A DNA stretch of 64,000 bases, from the NCBI RefSeq assembly GCF_036549475.1, contig NZ_JAZHLI010000015.1, forward strand, positions 1 to 64,000, given 5' to 3'. The translations under genes and the position numbers were made by a program. Positions 8,326 to 20,438 of this stretch are shown piece after piece. Origin of the DNA: Aurantimonas sp036549475. GTDB taxonomy: Bacteria > Pseudomonadota > Alphaproteobacteria > Rhizobiales > Rhizobiaceae. Position 1 is the first letter of the stretch; every line of letters begins with the position of its first letter. The notes under the pieces are model-generated. The model was given only the letters and a program-made list of their open reading frames with translations. It did no database searches and had not been told where the DNA came from.

Positions 8326-9426
8326 ATGAAACTGTTTTCCTGCCCGTCCTGTTCGCACACCGTGTTTTTCGAGAACACCGTCTGTGAGCGGTGTCACCAT
8401 GGGCTTGGCTACGAGCCACGCGCGAACCACATCCTGGCACTGGAGCAGGACGACGGGATCTGGAAGTCGGTCGGCGCCTACAGCGACGCAGGCCGCTGGA
8501 AGTACTGCCAGAACCGGGAATACGGCGTCTGCAACTGGCTGATCGCGGGCGACAATCCCGACACGCTCTGCGCCGCCTGCCGCCACAATGTCACGGTCCC
8601 CGATCTCGCCGACGCCGAGAATGTCGCTTTGTGGCGCAACATGGAGATCGCCAAGCACCGCATGATCTACACGGCGATGCGCCTTAACCTGCCGCTGGTG
8701 ACCCGCGACGAGGAGCCCGAGGGGCTGGGCTTCGATTTCCTGTCGAACGATCCCGGTGCGAGCGAATCGGTGATGACGGGACATGACGACGGGTTGATCA
8801 CGATCGCCCTCGTCGAGGCACATGATGCCGAGCGCGAGAAACGCCGCACATCGATGGGCGAACCTTACCGTACGCTGCTCGGGCATTTCCGCCATGAGGT
8901 CGGACATTGGTACTGGGACCGCCTTGTGCGGGACGGCGGTGCCCTCGAGGCCTGCCGGGCGATCTTCGGCGACGACACGGTCGATTACGGCGAGGCGCTG
9001 CAGACGCATTACGCCAACGGCCCGAAGCCGAACTGGCAGGACGAGTTTGTCTCGTCCTATGCGGGCGCCCATGCCTGGGAGGATTTCGCCGAGACCTGGG
9101 CGCATTATTTCCACATCGTCGACACACTGGAGACCGGTCACAACTGGGGCGTCATCGTCAATCCGCGGGTCGAGGAAAGCGGGCTTTTGACCACCCGCAT
9201 CGATTTCGACGTCTTCTCCGAGGGCGTGACGACCCAGGAGATCTCCACGGCCTGGCTGGCGCTGTCGGCGGCACTGAACTCCTTCAACCGTTCGATGGGC
9301 CATCAGGACCTCTATCCCTTTGTCCTGTCCGAAACGGTGATCGGCAAGCTCGGCTTCATCCACGACCTCGTCCATGGACGGGTGGGCGCCCCCACGCAGG
9401 CACAGGGCGGCCAGGGCGCCCGCTGA
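8326..9426 (+). CDS. Zinc-ribbon putative zinc metallopeptidase
   Basis: 366 residues. The N-terminus is built of Cys pairs (CPSC and CERC, then a Cys pair around YCQNREYGVC and CAACRH), resembling tandem zinc ribbons or a rubredoxin-like knuckle. The C-terminal part holds HEVGH at about residue 190, a gluzincin-type HExxH zinc site, with the likely third ligand in the downstream DEFVSSYAGAHAWEDFAE region. This matches the bacterial 'putative zinc-binding peptidase' family with an N-terminal zinc ribbon; no substrate is known and it has no signal peptide. It diverges from the DUF2126 gene, with which I believe such genes are often associated, suggesting it may process a product or substrate of that system. 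Confidence 0.82.
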   Translation: MKLFSCPSCSHTVFFENTVCERCHHGLGYEPRANHILALEQDDGIWKSVGAYSDAGRWKYCQNREYGVCNWLIAGDNPDTLCAACRHNVTVPDLADAENVALWRNMEIAKHRMIYTAMRLNLPLVTRDEEPEGLGFDFLSNDPGASESVMTGHDDGLITIALVEAHDAEREKRRTSMGEPYRTLLGHFRHEVGHWYWDRLVRDGGALEACRAIFGDDTVDYGEALQTHYANGPKPNWQDEFVSSYAGAHAWEDFAETWAHYFHIVDTLETGHNWGVIVNPRVEESGLLTTRIDFDVFSEGVTTQEISTAWLALSAALNSFNRSMGHQDLYPFVLSETVIGKLGFIHDLVHGRVGAPTQAQGGQGAR

Positions 9427-9681
9427 ATGCAGTCGCGCCGTGGCTCAAGTGATGACGCGACGACGAAATTTCCGCAGTTGACCACCATGCGGGGTGGCAG
9501 GGTCGCCAGCCGCATTAGTTAGGTTGCCGAAGGCCCCGCTGGGGGTCGCGGCCTGGCCGCGACGGACGCTGCGTGCCGGCGCTTGCGCTTGGCAACACGA
9601 TCTTGCGGGCAGACATGCGACGCCGCGCATCAGCGGCGATGCCGGACGGTGTCCGGCCCACACGAATGACAGGACAGGCAC

Positions 9682-11555
<1,874 letters not shown>

Positions 11556-11559
<4 letters not shown>

Positions 11560-13412
11560 GCGGCACTTTGCAGGAACTGGCGGAAAGCCACGGTATCCAG
11601 GTCGAATACACCTCCGAGATGGGCGAGCCGGTGCGCATCTCGGATGCGGCGGTGCGCAGCCTCCTGTCGGCGCTCGGCGTCGATCCGGAGGGCGGCGAGA
11701 CCGGCCGCTTCGCCGCGGCGCATCACACGCCCGAACTCCAGTGCGCGATGCCGGAATCGCTGCACGGCAAGCGCAAATGGGGTGTCGCGTGCCAGCTCTA
11801 CGGGCTGCGCTCGGCACGCAATCTGGGTCTCGGCGATTTCGCCGATCTGGCCGATCTGGCAGTCATCGCCGCCCGCAAAGGCGCGACCTTCGTCGGGGTC
11901 AATCCGCTGCATGCCCTGTTCCTTGCCGACCCCGGCCGCTTCAGCCCCTATTCTCCGTCCACCCGGAGCTTCCTGAATCCGCTCTACATCGCCGTCGACC
12001 GGCTGGATGGTGGCGAGGCCGCCCTGGACGCGCTTCGCCGGGAGCAGCCGGAGCTGTTCAAGAGCCTCGACGGCGACCTCGTCGACTATCCGGCAGTGGG
12101 ACGGCTGAAGCGTCTGGCGCTGGACCGCGTCTTTGCCGCCCGGCGTGCCGAGATCCAGTCTTCGCAGACCTTCGAGCGCTTCCGCGAGGCGGGCGGCGAG
12201 GCGCTGGCCGGGTTCACCCTGTTCGAGGCGATCTCGGAACGGCAGGTGTCGAAAGGCGGTCATGCCGGTTGGCACAACTGGCCGCAGGAATTGCAGGACC
12301 GGCAGAGCCCGGCGGTGGCCGAATTCGCCTCGGCCCATGCCGACCGGCTGCTCTTCCATGCCTGGCTGCAGTTCACCGCCGAGGAACAGCTTGCCGCCGC
12401 CCAGGATACGGCCAAGTCGGCCGGCATGGCGATCGGCCTCTATCTCGACCTCGCCGTGGGCGTGGCCCCCGACGGAGCTGAAACCTGGAGCGACCCGTCG
12501 CTGAACGTCAACGCCGCCCGTGTCGGCTCGCCGCCGGACATGTTCAACAGCCAGGGCCAGGACTGGGGCCTTGCCCCGTTGTCTCCCAAGGTGCTGGGCG
12601 AGCGCGACTACCGTCCGTTGCGGGCCTCCTTCGAGGCGCTGACCCGCCATGCCGGCGCGGTGCGGATCGACCACGCCATGGGGCTGGCGCGGCTGTGGTG
12701 GATTCCGCAGGACACCGGTTCGTCGGGCGGCGGCTATGTGCGCTATCCGCTGGGCGCGATGGTGGACGCGGTGGCCGAGGCCTCGCAAGCCAATCAGTGC
12801 CTCGTCATCGGCGAGGATCTGGGTACGGTGCCGGAAGGCTTCCGTGACACGATGGAGGCGGCCAACATCCTCTCCTATCGCGTGCTGTATTTCGAGCGTC
12901 AGGACGATCGCTTCCTGGCGCCGACCGCCTATCCGGAACTGGCCCTGGCCTGCGTCTCCACCCACGATCTGGCGACGCTCGCCGGGTGGTGGACGGGCGC
13001 CGACGTGAAGCTGCGCTCGGAAGCGGGCACCCAGGACGTGGCAGCCACGGAGCGCGATCTCGCCGCGCGCCGCCACGACCGCATCGCGCTGCTGGCGGCG
13101 CTTGCAGAGGCGTGGCTCCTGCCGGCCGAGATGGCGCGATTTGCACGCGCCGGCGCGGCCGATCTGCCCGAGACTCTGCCGGCGGCGATCGCCGTCGCCG
13201 TGCATCGCTACGTCGCGCGCGCACCCTCGCTGCTGCTGACCGTTCAGCTCGAGGACATGGTGGGGCAGGAGCGCCAGCCGAATTTGCCCGGCACCACCGA
13301 TCAATATCCCAATTGGCGGATCCGTTCGGACGTCCGGCTCGAGACGCTGGCCGATCACGAACGCTTCCGGGCCATGGCTGAAGCCATGCGCGAAGAAAGG
13401 CCGAACGCATAA
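11556..13412 (+). CDS. malQ: 4-alpha-glucanotransferase (amylomaltase)
   Basis: 618 residues; GH77 amylomaltase that moves glucan chains between maltodextrins, adjusting chain length for TreY. Family signatures include QLYGLRS and GDFADL near residue 80-90, RIDHAMGL with the catalytic Asp, the acid Glu in VIGEDLGTVP, and STHDLATLAGWW. The start is TTG at 11556, sharing four bases (TTGA) with the treZ stop. The stop TAA overlaps the treY start. An amylomaltase between treZ and treY suggests the operon feeds on short maltodextrins or glycogen degradation products. No glycogen synthesis genes are in the window. Confidence 0.92.
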
Positions 13413-16120
13413 TGAGTCGCCAACTCGTCGCCACCTATCGCCTGCAGTTTCGCGAAGGCACCGACTTTGCCGTCGCCGCCGATCTCGCCGCCTATGTCGG
13501 CCGGCTGGGTGCGAGCCATCTCTACGCCTCGCCGATCTTCGCCGCTTCGCCCGGCTCGACCCACGGCTACGACGTCACCGACTACAATTCCTTCGAGGAG
13601 GACCTGGGCGGGGTCGCCGGCTTCACCGAGATGAGCGATGCGCTGGTCAAGGCCGATCTCGGCCTGATCCTCGACTTCGTGCCCAACCACATGGGCGTCT
13701 CGCCGACCAATCACTGGTGGGAGGACGTGCTGCGCTGGGGCCGCGAGAGCCGCTATGCCGGAACGTTCGACATATCCTGGGAAGCCGAGAAGATTCTCGT
13801 TCCGGTGCTGGCCAAGCCCTATGGCGAGGCGCTGGCCGACGGCGACCTGTCGGTGCTGTTCGACGAGCCGACCTCGAGCCTGCGCTTCGATGCCGCCGGC
13901 TACGGCCTGCCGATCGATCCGCGGACCTACGGCCAGGTCTTCGGCCTGATGGATCATCCGGACAAGGACCGACTGGTCCGCCGGTTTGCGGTGTCCACCC
14001 CGACCGAAGCCGACGAGATGACCGAACGGTTTCACGAGCATCTTGCCGACCCGGCCTTCCGGGCCGCGCTGGACACGGCGCTGGCGACGGTCAGCGCCGA
14101 CCAGGCGGCGCTGCACGATCTGCACGAGGCGCAGGCCTGGCGCCTGGCCTGGTGGCGGACGGCGCGCGAGAAGCTGACCTATCGGCGGTTCTTCGAGATC
14201 GCCGACCTCATCGGCGTGCGCCAGGAATCGCGCCGGGTGTTCCGCGAATCCCACCAGATGGTCATGCGCCTGGCCCGCGAACGCCGGCTGGACGGCATCC
14301 GCATCGACCATGTCGACGGCCTTGCCGATCCGAAGGGGTATCTGGAAGATCTGCGCCAGGCGTTCCAGTCGGTGCGGCGCTCGCCCTCGATCCATGTCGA
14401 GAAGATCCTCACCGGCGACGAGCGCCTGCGCACGTCCTGGGAGATCGCCGGCACGACCGGCTACGAGTTCATCACGGCGCTGTCGGGCCTGTATGTCGAT
14501 TCCGCGCGCGAGGCTCCGATGACCGCCGCCTATCACGGCTTCCTGGGCGAGGAGGAAGACCTGCGGGCGATGATCACCCGCCAGAAGCGGGCGATCTTCC
14601 AGCGCAACCTCGCCGGTGAACTGTCCTATCTCACCGGTCTCGCCCTGTCGGTGGCGGGCCGGGGCCTGGCCACCCGCGACCTGGGCGCCGACACCATGGC
14701 CCGGGCCATCGTCGAGGTCGCGACGGCCCTGCCGGTCTATCGCACCTATGTCTCGGTCGACGGCGTGCCGCGCCGCGACATCGCCATCATCGACGACGCC
14801 GTGGATCTGGCCATGACCGGCCGCGAGGTCGAGGCGGACGAGCCGATCCAGTTCATCGGCCGCCTGCTGAAGCTCGACTTCGATGACGGCGCCGAGGTCG
14901 CCGGCGCGCTCGACTTCACCCGCCGCCTGCAGCAGACGACGGGCGCGGTCATGGCCAAGGCGGTCGAGGACACGGTCTTCTATCGCTACAACCGGCTGAT
15001 CGCCCTCAACGAGGTGGGCGGCGAGCCGGACCACTACGGCGCCGATACGAGCCTCTTCCACGAGGCCATGCAGATCCGCGTCGAGGACCAGCCGGAAGGC
15101 CTGCTGGCGACCACCACCCACGACACCAAGCGCGGCGAGGACGCCCGCGCGCGGCTCTATACGCTTTCGGAAGCGCCGGAGCACTGGCAGTCGCTGGTCA
15201 GGGAGTTTGCCGAGCGCCTGTCGCCGTTCCGCCGGTCCATCGACGGCGGCAACATGGAATCGCCCGAGCCCGCGACGGAATGGGGTCTCTATCAGTCGCT
15301 GCTCGGCGTCCTGCCGACGGATTTCGATCCCACCGACGCCGATGCCTGCGGCGGGATCGCCGAGCGCCTGTCCGCTTACGCCGAAAAGGCGGTGCGCGAG
15401 GCCAAGCGCTGGACCAGTTGGACCTCGCCGGCAGAAGCCTACGAGGCCGGCGTGCAGGAGTTCGTCCAGGCGCTCCTCGACATCCGCAAGACGGGTGATT
15501 TCCTGGCCGGGTTCTGGGCTGCGGCGCAGCCCTTCGTGGCCGCCGGCGCGCTGAATTCGCTGTCCCAGACTACCATCAAGATGGCAGCGCCGGGCGTGCC
15601 CGACATCTACCAGGGCACGGAGTTCTATGATTTTTCCCTGGTCGATCCCGACAATCGGCGCAAGATCGATTTTGCAGCCCTGACGGCAGCCTTGGCCGAC
15701 GCCTGCGACGCAGGCGAGGCGCTGGCCGACTGGCGCAGCGGCCGCATCAAGGCGATGATCGTCGCGCGCGGACTGGCGATGCGCCAGCGCGTGCCGGCGC
15801 TCTTCACCTCGGGCGCCTATGTGCCGCTCGCCGTGGAAGGCGCGATGGCCTCGCATGTCGTCGCCTTTGCCCGCACCGACGACGCTGGTCATGCCGCGAT
15901 CGCCATCGCACCGCGGCTGTGTCTGACCCTCCTCGACGGCCGCGAGGCGATCGACGTGCCAGCCGAGCGCTGGCAGGACACCGCCATTCGCCTGCCCGAA
16001 GGCCTTGCCGGCCGCTCCTATCGCGACGCCATCACCGGCGCGGAGTTGGAGCTGGCGCCGGACCTGCCGCTGCCGGCGGCGCTGGCGCAGCTTCCCTTCG
16101 CGTTGCTTGAGGCCATCTGA
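13412..16120 (+). CDS. treY: Malto-oligosyltrehalose synthase
   Basis: 902 residues, GH13 family. It converts the reducing-end alpha-1,4 bond of a maltodextrin to an alpha,alpha-1,1 bond, giving maltooligosyl-trehalose for TreZ. Typical motifs: STHGYDVTDY near residue 50, DFVPNHMG, GIRIDHVDGLADP with the catalytic Asp, a Glu in VEKILTGDE, TTTHDTKRGEDARAR and GVPDIYQGTE near the C-terminus. The ATG overlaps the malQ TAA by one base (TAATG), a re-initiation arrangement. A 40-base gap with a clear GGAGG site separates it from thuA. Confidence 0.94.
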   Translation: MSRQLVATYRLQFREGTDFAVAADLAAYVGRLGASHLYASPIFAASPGSTHGYDVTDYNSFEEDLGGVAGFTEMSDALVKADLGLILDFVPNHMGVSPTNHWWEDVLRWGRESRYAGTFDISWEAEKILVPVLAKPYGEALADGDLSVLFDEPTSSLRFDAAGYGLPIDPRTYGQVFGLMDHPDKDRLVRRFAVSTPTEADEMTERFHEHLADPAFRAALDTALATVSADQAALHDLHEAQAWRLAWWRTAREKLTYRRFFEIADLIGVRQESRRVFRESHQMVMRLARERRLDGIRIDHVDGLADPKGYLEDLRQAFQSVRRSPSIHVEKILTGDERLRTSWEIAGTTGYEFITALSGLYVDSAREAPMTAAYHGFLGEEEDLRAMITRQKRAIFQRNLAGELSYLTGLALSVAGRGLATRDLGADTMARAIVEVATALPVYRTYVSVDGVPRRDIAIIDDAVDLAMTGREVEADEPIQFIGRLLKLDFDDGAEVAGALDFTRRLQQTTGAVMAKAVEDTVFYRYNRLIALNEVGGEPDHYGADTSLFHEAMQIRVEDQPEGLLATTTHDTKRGEDARARLYTLSEAPEHWQSLVREFAERLSPFRRSIDGGNMESPEPATEWGLYQSLLGVLPTDFDPTDADACGGIAERLSAYAEKAVREAKRWTSWTSPAEAYEAGVQEFVQALLDIRKTGDFLAGFWAAAQPFVAAGALNSLSQTTIKMAAPGVPDIYQGTEFYDFSLVDPDNRRKIDFAALTAALADACDAGEALADWRSGRIKAMIVARGLAMRQRVPALFTSGAYVPLAVEGAMASHVVAFARTDDAGHAAIAIAPRLCLTLLDGREAIDVPAERWQDTAIRLPEGLAGRSYRDAITGAELELAPDLPLPAALAQLPFALLEAI

Positions 16121-16160
16121 CCGCCCACCACGGGCATCACCGCGCGCAACGGAGGCAGTC

Positions 16161-16946
16161 ATGGCGATCCGCACCGTCGTATGGAACGAGTTCGTCCACG
16201 AGCGCGAGGAGCCGGACGTTCGCGCGATCTATCCGGACGGAATCCACCAGACGATCGCCGCGGCGCTCCGGCAGGATCCCGATCTCGAGGTCTCGACCGC
16301 AACCATGGACGAGGCCGAGCACGGTCTGCCGCAGGCGCGTCTCGACGCGACGGACGTCCTTCTGTGGTGGGGCCACAAGGCGCACCGGCAGGTGCGCGAC
16401 GAAACGGTCGAGCGTGTCGCCGAACGGGTGCATCAGGGGATGGGCCTGATCGTCCTGCATTCGGGGCATTTCTCGAAGATCTTCAAGCGCCTGATGGGCA
16501 CGCCCTGCTCGCTGCGCTGGCGCGAGGCCGGCGAGCGCGAGCGCCTGTGGACGGTCAACCGCTCCCATCCGATCACGCAAGGAATCGGTTCGGCGATCGA
16601 ATTGCCCCAGGCCGAGATGTATGGCGAGCCCTTCCTCGTGCCCGAGCCGGTGGAGACGGTGTTCATCTCCTGGTTCGAGGGCGGCGAGGTGTTCCGGTCC
16701 GGGCTGACCTACCGGCGGGGGGCCGGCAACATCTTCTATTTCAGCCCCGGCCACGAGACCTACCCGATCTACCACGATCCGGCCGTCCAGACGGTCCTGC
16801 GCAACGCGGTTCGCTGGGCGTGGAATCCGGCGCCGTCATGGGCGGACGTGTCGAATGCGCCGAACGTGCCAGTCGACGCGGCACCCGAACCCATCCGGCA
16901 GCGCGGCCCCTCCCTGCACAAGGACGGCGAGGCCGGCTACCAATGA
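16161..16946 (+). CDS. thuA: ThuA family trehalose utilisation protein
   Basis: 261 residues with the class I glutamine amidotransferase-like fold of ThuA (LLWWGHKAH, MGLIVLHSGHFSKIFK, RGAGNIFYFSPGHET). In Sinorhizobium ThuA and ThuB are needed for trehalose catabolism through 3-keto-trehalose; ThuA's chemistry is less certain than ThuB's. The ATG at 16161 is preceded by GGAGG at 16151-16155, which fixes the start although the frame is open further upstream. The stop overlaps the thuB ATG (ATGA). Its place directly after treY, without any sugar transporter, suggests turnover of endogenous trehalose. Confidence 0.88.
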   Translation: MAIRTVVWNEFVHEREEPDVRAIYPDGIHQTIAAALRQDPDLEVSTATMDEAEHGLPQARLDATDVLLWWGHKAHRQVRDETVERVAERVHQGMGLIVLHSGHFSKIFKRLMGTPCSLRWREAGERERLWTVNRSHPITQGIGSAIELPQAEMYGEPFLVPEPVETVFISWFEGGEVFRSGLTYRRGAGNIFYFSPGHETYPIYHDPAVQTVLRNAVRWAWNPAPSWADVSNAPNVPVDAAPEPIRQRGPSLHKDGEAGYQ

Positions 16947-18028
16947 CCGGCGGGGCGGTGACACCCCCGCAGGACGGCGCCAAGCGGATCATGATCCTCG
17001 GCACCGGCAGCATCGCCCATCGCCATGCCGAACATTTCGCCTCCATTCCCGGCTGCCTGATCGTGGCGGCCTGCGATACCAATGGCGAGCGGGCGCGGAC
17101 CTTCGCGACCATGCACGACATCTCGCACGCCTTCGACGCTCTCGACGCGGCGCTCGCCTGGGACGGATTCGACGCGGTGGTGAATGCGACGCCCGACCAG
17201 GTCCACAAGTCGACCACGCTGCGGATCGTGGCGCGAGGCAAGGCGGTGTTCTGCGAGAAGCCCCTGGCGGTCAATGCCGCCGACGCCTTCGACATGGTCG
17301 CCGCCGCCGAAGGGGCCGGCGTGATCAACATGGTCAATCTGACCTATCGCAACGCCCATGCCATCCAGATGGCCCGCCGGATGGTCGGGGCAGGCGAGAT
17401 CGGGGAGATCCGGCATGTGGAGGCGAGCTATCTGCAGAGCTGGCTGACCGGCCGCCATTGGGGCGACTGGCGCGTCGACGAGCGCTGGTTGTGGCGCCTG
17501 TCGACCGCCCACGGTTCCGGTGGCGTGCTCGGCGACATCGGCATCCACATCCTCGACTTCGTTACCTTCGGCACGGGTCTCGACATCGTGGCGCTGGGCG
17601 CTCGGCTCAAGACCTTCGACAAGGCCGAGGGCGGGGTGATCGGCGACTATCGCCTCGACGCCAACGATTCCTGCGCGATGACGGTGGAACTGGCCAATGG
17701 CGCGCTCGGCGTCGTCCACATGAGCCGCTCGGCCACCGGCAAGGAGAACGATCTCGACCTGACCATCCATGGCGACAAGGGCGCCCTGCAGATCTGGTCC
17801 AACACGACGGATTCGACGTTGCACGCCTGTCTCGGGCCGGACATCGAGACCCAGACCTGGAAACAGCTCGACTGCCCGCCGACGCCGCGCAATGCCGATC
17901 GCTTCGTGCTGGCGCTCCTGTCCGGCATCAACGGACAGCCGGACTTTCGCCACGCGGCCGAGGTGCAGAAGCTCCTGGACCTGTCGATCCGGTCGGATGC
18001 GGAACGCCGGACGCTCGCCGTGGCCTGA
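16943..18028 (+). CDS. thuB: Gfo/Idh/MocA dehydrogenase, ThuB type
   Basis: 361 residues. The N-terminal Rossmann fold is visible as ILGTGSIAHRHAEHF (about residues 17-32), followed by the family's VVNATPDQVH and CEKPLAV motif whose Lys is catalytic; the C-terminal half contains the substrate domain with GGVLGDIGIHILDF. This is the NAD(P)-dependent sugar oxidoreductase family; the pairing with thuA points to ThuB, which oxidises trehalose at C3. Translation is coupled to thuA by an ATGA overlap. It is the last gene of the trehalose operon; no strong terminator is evident before the next gene. Confidence 0.87.
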   Translation: MTGGAVTPPQDGAKRIMILGTGSIAHRHAEHFASIPGCLIVAACDTNGERARTFATMHDISHAFDALDAALAWDGFDAVVNATPDQVHKSTTLRIVARGKAVFCEKPLAVNAADAFDMVAAAEGAGVINMVNLTYRNAHAIQMARRMVGAGEIGEIRHVEASYLQSWLTGRHWGDWRVDERWLWRLSTAHGSGGVLGDIGIHILDFVTFGTGLDIVALGARLKTFDKAEGGVIGDYRLDANDSCAMTVELANGALGVVHMSRSATGKENDLDLTIHGDKGALQIWSNTTDSTLHACLGPDIETQTWKQLDCPPTPRNADRFVLALLSGINGQPDFRHAAEVQKLLDLSIRSDAERRTLAVA

Positions 18029-18164
18029 CGGAGATTTGCACGCGAGTCGCCTTTCGTCCCGGCTATCCAGTCCCGGTTAAGGATTTGTCCCGTATGCTGT
18101 CTCTTGTGGGCCGCCTGACGCGGCCGCGTGTTACGTGCTGTCCGCACGGCCAGGAAACGCCGGC

Positions 18165-20312
18165 ATGCTGTCGAATACGCTCTCGTACCAGCTCTACACC
18201 CGCGACATGACCCGTACGCTCGACCGCATCGCGGCCGACCCGGTGGTCAAGCGCGAGGCGGAGTATTACCGCACCAACATCCATTCGGTCTCGACGATCG
18301 AAGAGTTCATGGGCGACTACCGGCTCTATTCCTACGCCATGAAGGCCTACGGGCTGGAAGAGCAGATCGACTCGCGAGCGCTCATCAAGAAGGTGCTCGA
18401 GAGTGACCTCAGCGATACCAAGAGCCTGGCCAACAAGCTGTCGGACGAGCGCTACCGCACCTTCGCCAAGGCCTTCAGCTTCGTCAGCACCAAGGAGCCG
18501 CCCGTTCTGGTGGCCCAGTCGGTCGGGCAGACCGACCTGATCGTCGAAGCCTATTCGGAATACCGCACCCGCGCCGGCCAGGTGCATGCCGTGGCGGCCA
18601 AGGGCTACATGGACGGCATTGGCGCGATCGGCAATGTCGACGAATTCCTCAACAGCACGCATCTGTTCAACGTCGCCCTGTCCTCCGTCGGCATCGACCC
18701 TTCGGTCGCGTCCAAATCCTTCATCCGCGATGTCCTGACCGGCAACGCCGCCGACGGCCCGGCTGCCAACGGCGACAACCGCTACGCCGATCTCGCCGCC
18801 ATGCTGGGCTTCGAGCCGGATGGCTCCGTGCCCGCCGGCGGCCTGCAGAGCGTCAGCGAAGCCAACAACACGGTCTTCGACTATTTCGACGAGAAGGGCC
18901 TCGCCACCAGCGAGCAGGCGGCGGCCTATCAGGTCAGCTACTACGAATCCGAGATCGCCAAGGTCCGCACCGCCGACGAATTCGTCAAAGATCCGCGCCT
19001 GTTCTCCATGGCGCTCAGTTCGGTCGGCCTGAGCGATTCCGAGATGCCGTCCTATGCCTGGACGCTGATCACCAGCGACCTGTCGGACCCGGATAGCGCC
19101 CTCAACCAGATGCCGGAGGACACGCCGGCGTCGCTCGCCCGCAAGGAGAACTACAAGCGTCTTGCGGAACGCCTGAACTTCGATACCCAGGGCAACCTGG
19201 CCGTGGGTGAAGCTGCCCAGAGCGAGGCGGCGCGCACGGCGACGGTGGAAGGCTATTTCGCCAATTACCGCTCCAGCACGGCCGGCAACGACAAGATCGC
19301 CACCAGCCTTTTCCGCGTCGCGGTCAGCGGCGTCTCGACGGTCCGCCAGTTCGCCTCGAGCACGGCGCTCTACGATTACGCCCTCAAGGCGTTCGGCCTC
19401 GATCCGGCCACGGAAAGCCGCAGCAGCATCATGCGGGTGCTGCGCAGCGATCCGTCCGATCCCTCGTCCTACGCCAATTCGCTGGGCGACGAGCGCTATG
19501 TGAACCTGGCGGCGGCATTCAATTTCGGCGAGAGCGGCAATCTTGCGGCCCAGCGCATCGCCCAGACCGAGGCGAACCAGATCGACACGGCCACCCGCTA
19601 TGCCGAGCGCCTCGGCGACAAGCCTACCGCAGCCGAGACCAAGGCCGCCAAGGAAGACACCACGGCCTACAAGAAGGCACTGGTATCGATCGTCTCGGTC
19701 GACGACTTCGTCGCCAACAAGACGGTCGTCGACTTCGCCCTCAAGGCCTATGGGCTGGAGGCCGAGCGCCTGTCGCAGAAGGATCTCGTCGCGATCCTGA
19801 CCAGCGACCCGTCGGACCCGGAAAGCTTCGTCAACAAGTCGGGTGACCGGCGTCTGATCGAATTCTCGGCCGCCTACGCCTTCACCCCCGATGGCGGCAT
19901 CGAGCGTGGCGTCGAGGAAATCCAGAGTGCCAGCGACTTCCTGTCGACGCAGGATTTCTACCTGCGCCAGACGATGGAGGAGGAAGCCGGCGCCGACAAC
20001 GAATCCGTCCGCCTGTCACTGTATTTCCGCCGCATGGCCCCCGACCTGACCTCGATCTACGAAATCCTCGCCGACCCGGCGCTCCTGACCGTGGTGCAGA
20101 CGGCGGTCGGCCTTCCGGCCGAGTCGAGCCAGAGCAATCTCGATCTGCAGGAGCGGACCATCGCGAAGAAGCTGGATCTGGAGACGCTGAAGGATCCCAA
20201 GGGGCTGGAACGGTTCATTGTCCGCTATCTCGCCCTGCAGGAGGCACAGTCGACCAGCACGGCCACATCTCCGGCGCTTGCTATCCTGGGAAGCTCGGGC
20301 GGCATTCTGTAG
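18165..20312 (+). CDS. DUF1217 multi-repeat protein (flagellum-associated family)
   Basis: 715 residues made of about five tandem DUF1217 units of ~110-140 residues. Each unit has an aromatic/hydrophobic 'F...LxxYALKAxGLD' helix, an acidic 'SDLSDPxS' turn and a closing '(D/E)RYxxLAxAFxF' helix. Units begin near residues 35, 155, 265, 395 and 515, and a divergent sixth ends the protein. In Rhizobiales, DUF1217 genes commonly sit in the flagellar cluster, but no flagellar gene is in this window, so the role is open. No signal peptide or membrane segment is visible, consistent with cytoplasm or flagellar-type export. Start chosen at ATG 18165 with AGGAA upstream. A perfect terminator follows. 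Confidence 0.82.
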   Translation: MLSNTLSYQLYTRDMTRTLDRIAADPVVKREAEYYRTNIHSVSTIEEFMGDYRLYSYAMKAYGLEEQIDSRALIKKVLESDLSDTKSLANKLSDERYRTFAKAFSFVSTKEPPVLVAQSVGQTDLIVEAYSEYRTRAGQVHAVAAKGYMDGIGAIGNVDEFLNSTHLFNVALSSVGIDPSVASKSFIRDVLTGNAADGPAANGDNRYADLAAMLGFEPDGSVPAGGLQSVSEANNTVFDYFDEKGLATSEQAAAYQVSYYESEIAKVRTADEFVKDPRLFSMALSSVGLSDSEMPSYAWTLITSDLSDPDSALNQMPEDTPASLARKENYKRLAERLNFDTQGNLAVGEAAQSEAARTATVEGYFANYRSSTAGNDKIATSLFRVAVSGVSTVRQFASSTALYDYALKAFGLDPATESRSSIMRVLRSDPSDPSSYANSLGDERYVNLAAAFNFGESGNLAAQRIAQTEANQIDTATRYAERLGDKPTAAETKAAKEDTTAYKKALVSIVSVDDFVANKTVVDFALKAYGLEAERLSQKDLVAILTSDPSDPESFVNKSGDRRLIEFSAAYAFTPDGGIERGVEEIQSASDFLSTQDFYLRQTMEEEAGADNESVRLSLYFRRMAPDLTSIYEILADPALLTVVQTAVGLPAESSQSNLDLQERTIAKKLDLETLKDPKGLERFIVRYLALQEAQSTSTATSPALAILGSSGGIL

Positions 20313-20329
20313 CCTTGCGCCTTCCACAA

Positions 20330-20370
20330 CGATAAAGGCCCCGGACGCATCTGCGACGGGGCCTTTATCG
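20330..20370 (+). terminator. Intrinsic terminator of the DUF1217 gene
   Basis: Perfect 14-bp stem (20330-20343 with 20357-20370) with a 13-base loop, located 18 bases after the stop and followed by a short T-run. The arm sequence is symmetrical enough to also stop minus-strand transcripts of the convergent PepSY-like gene. Confidence 0.85.
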
Positions 20371-20438
20371 TTTCGGTTCCCGCAGGTGGTTTGAACGGAG
20401 CCACCTGGGGCAACGTCGACCGCTGCGAGCGAGACCTG

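Noticed and set aside
13355..16174. Long minus-strand open frame opposite treY
   Set aside because: Antisense shadow of a well-recognised gene; composition of the translation is not protein-like.
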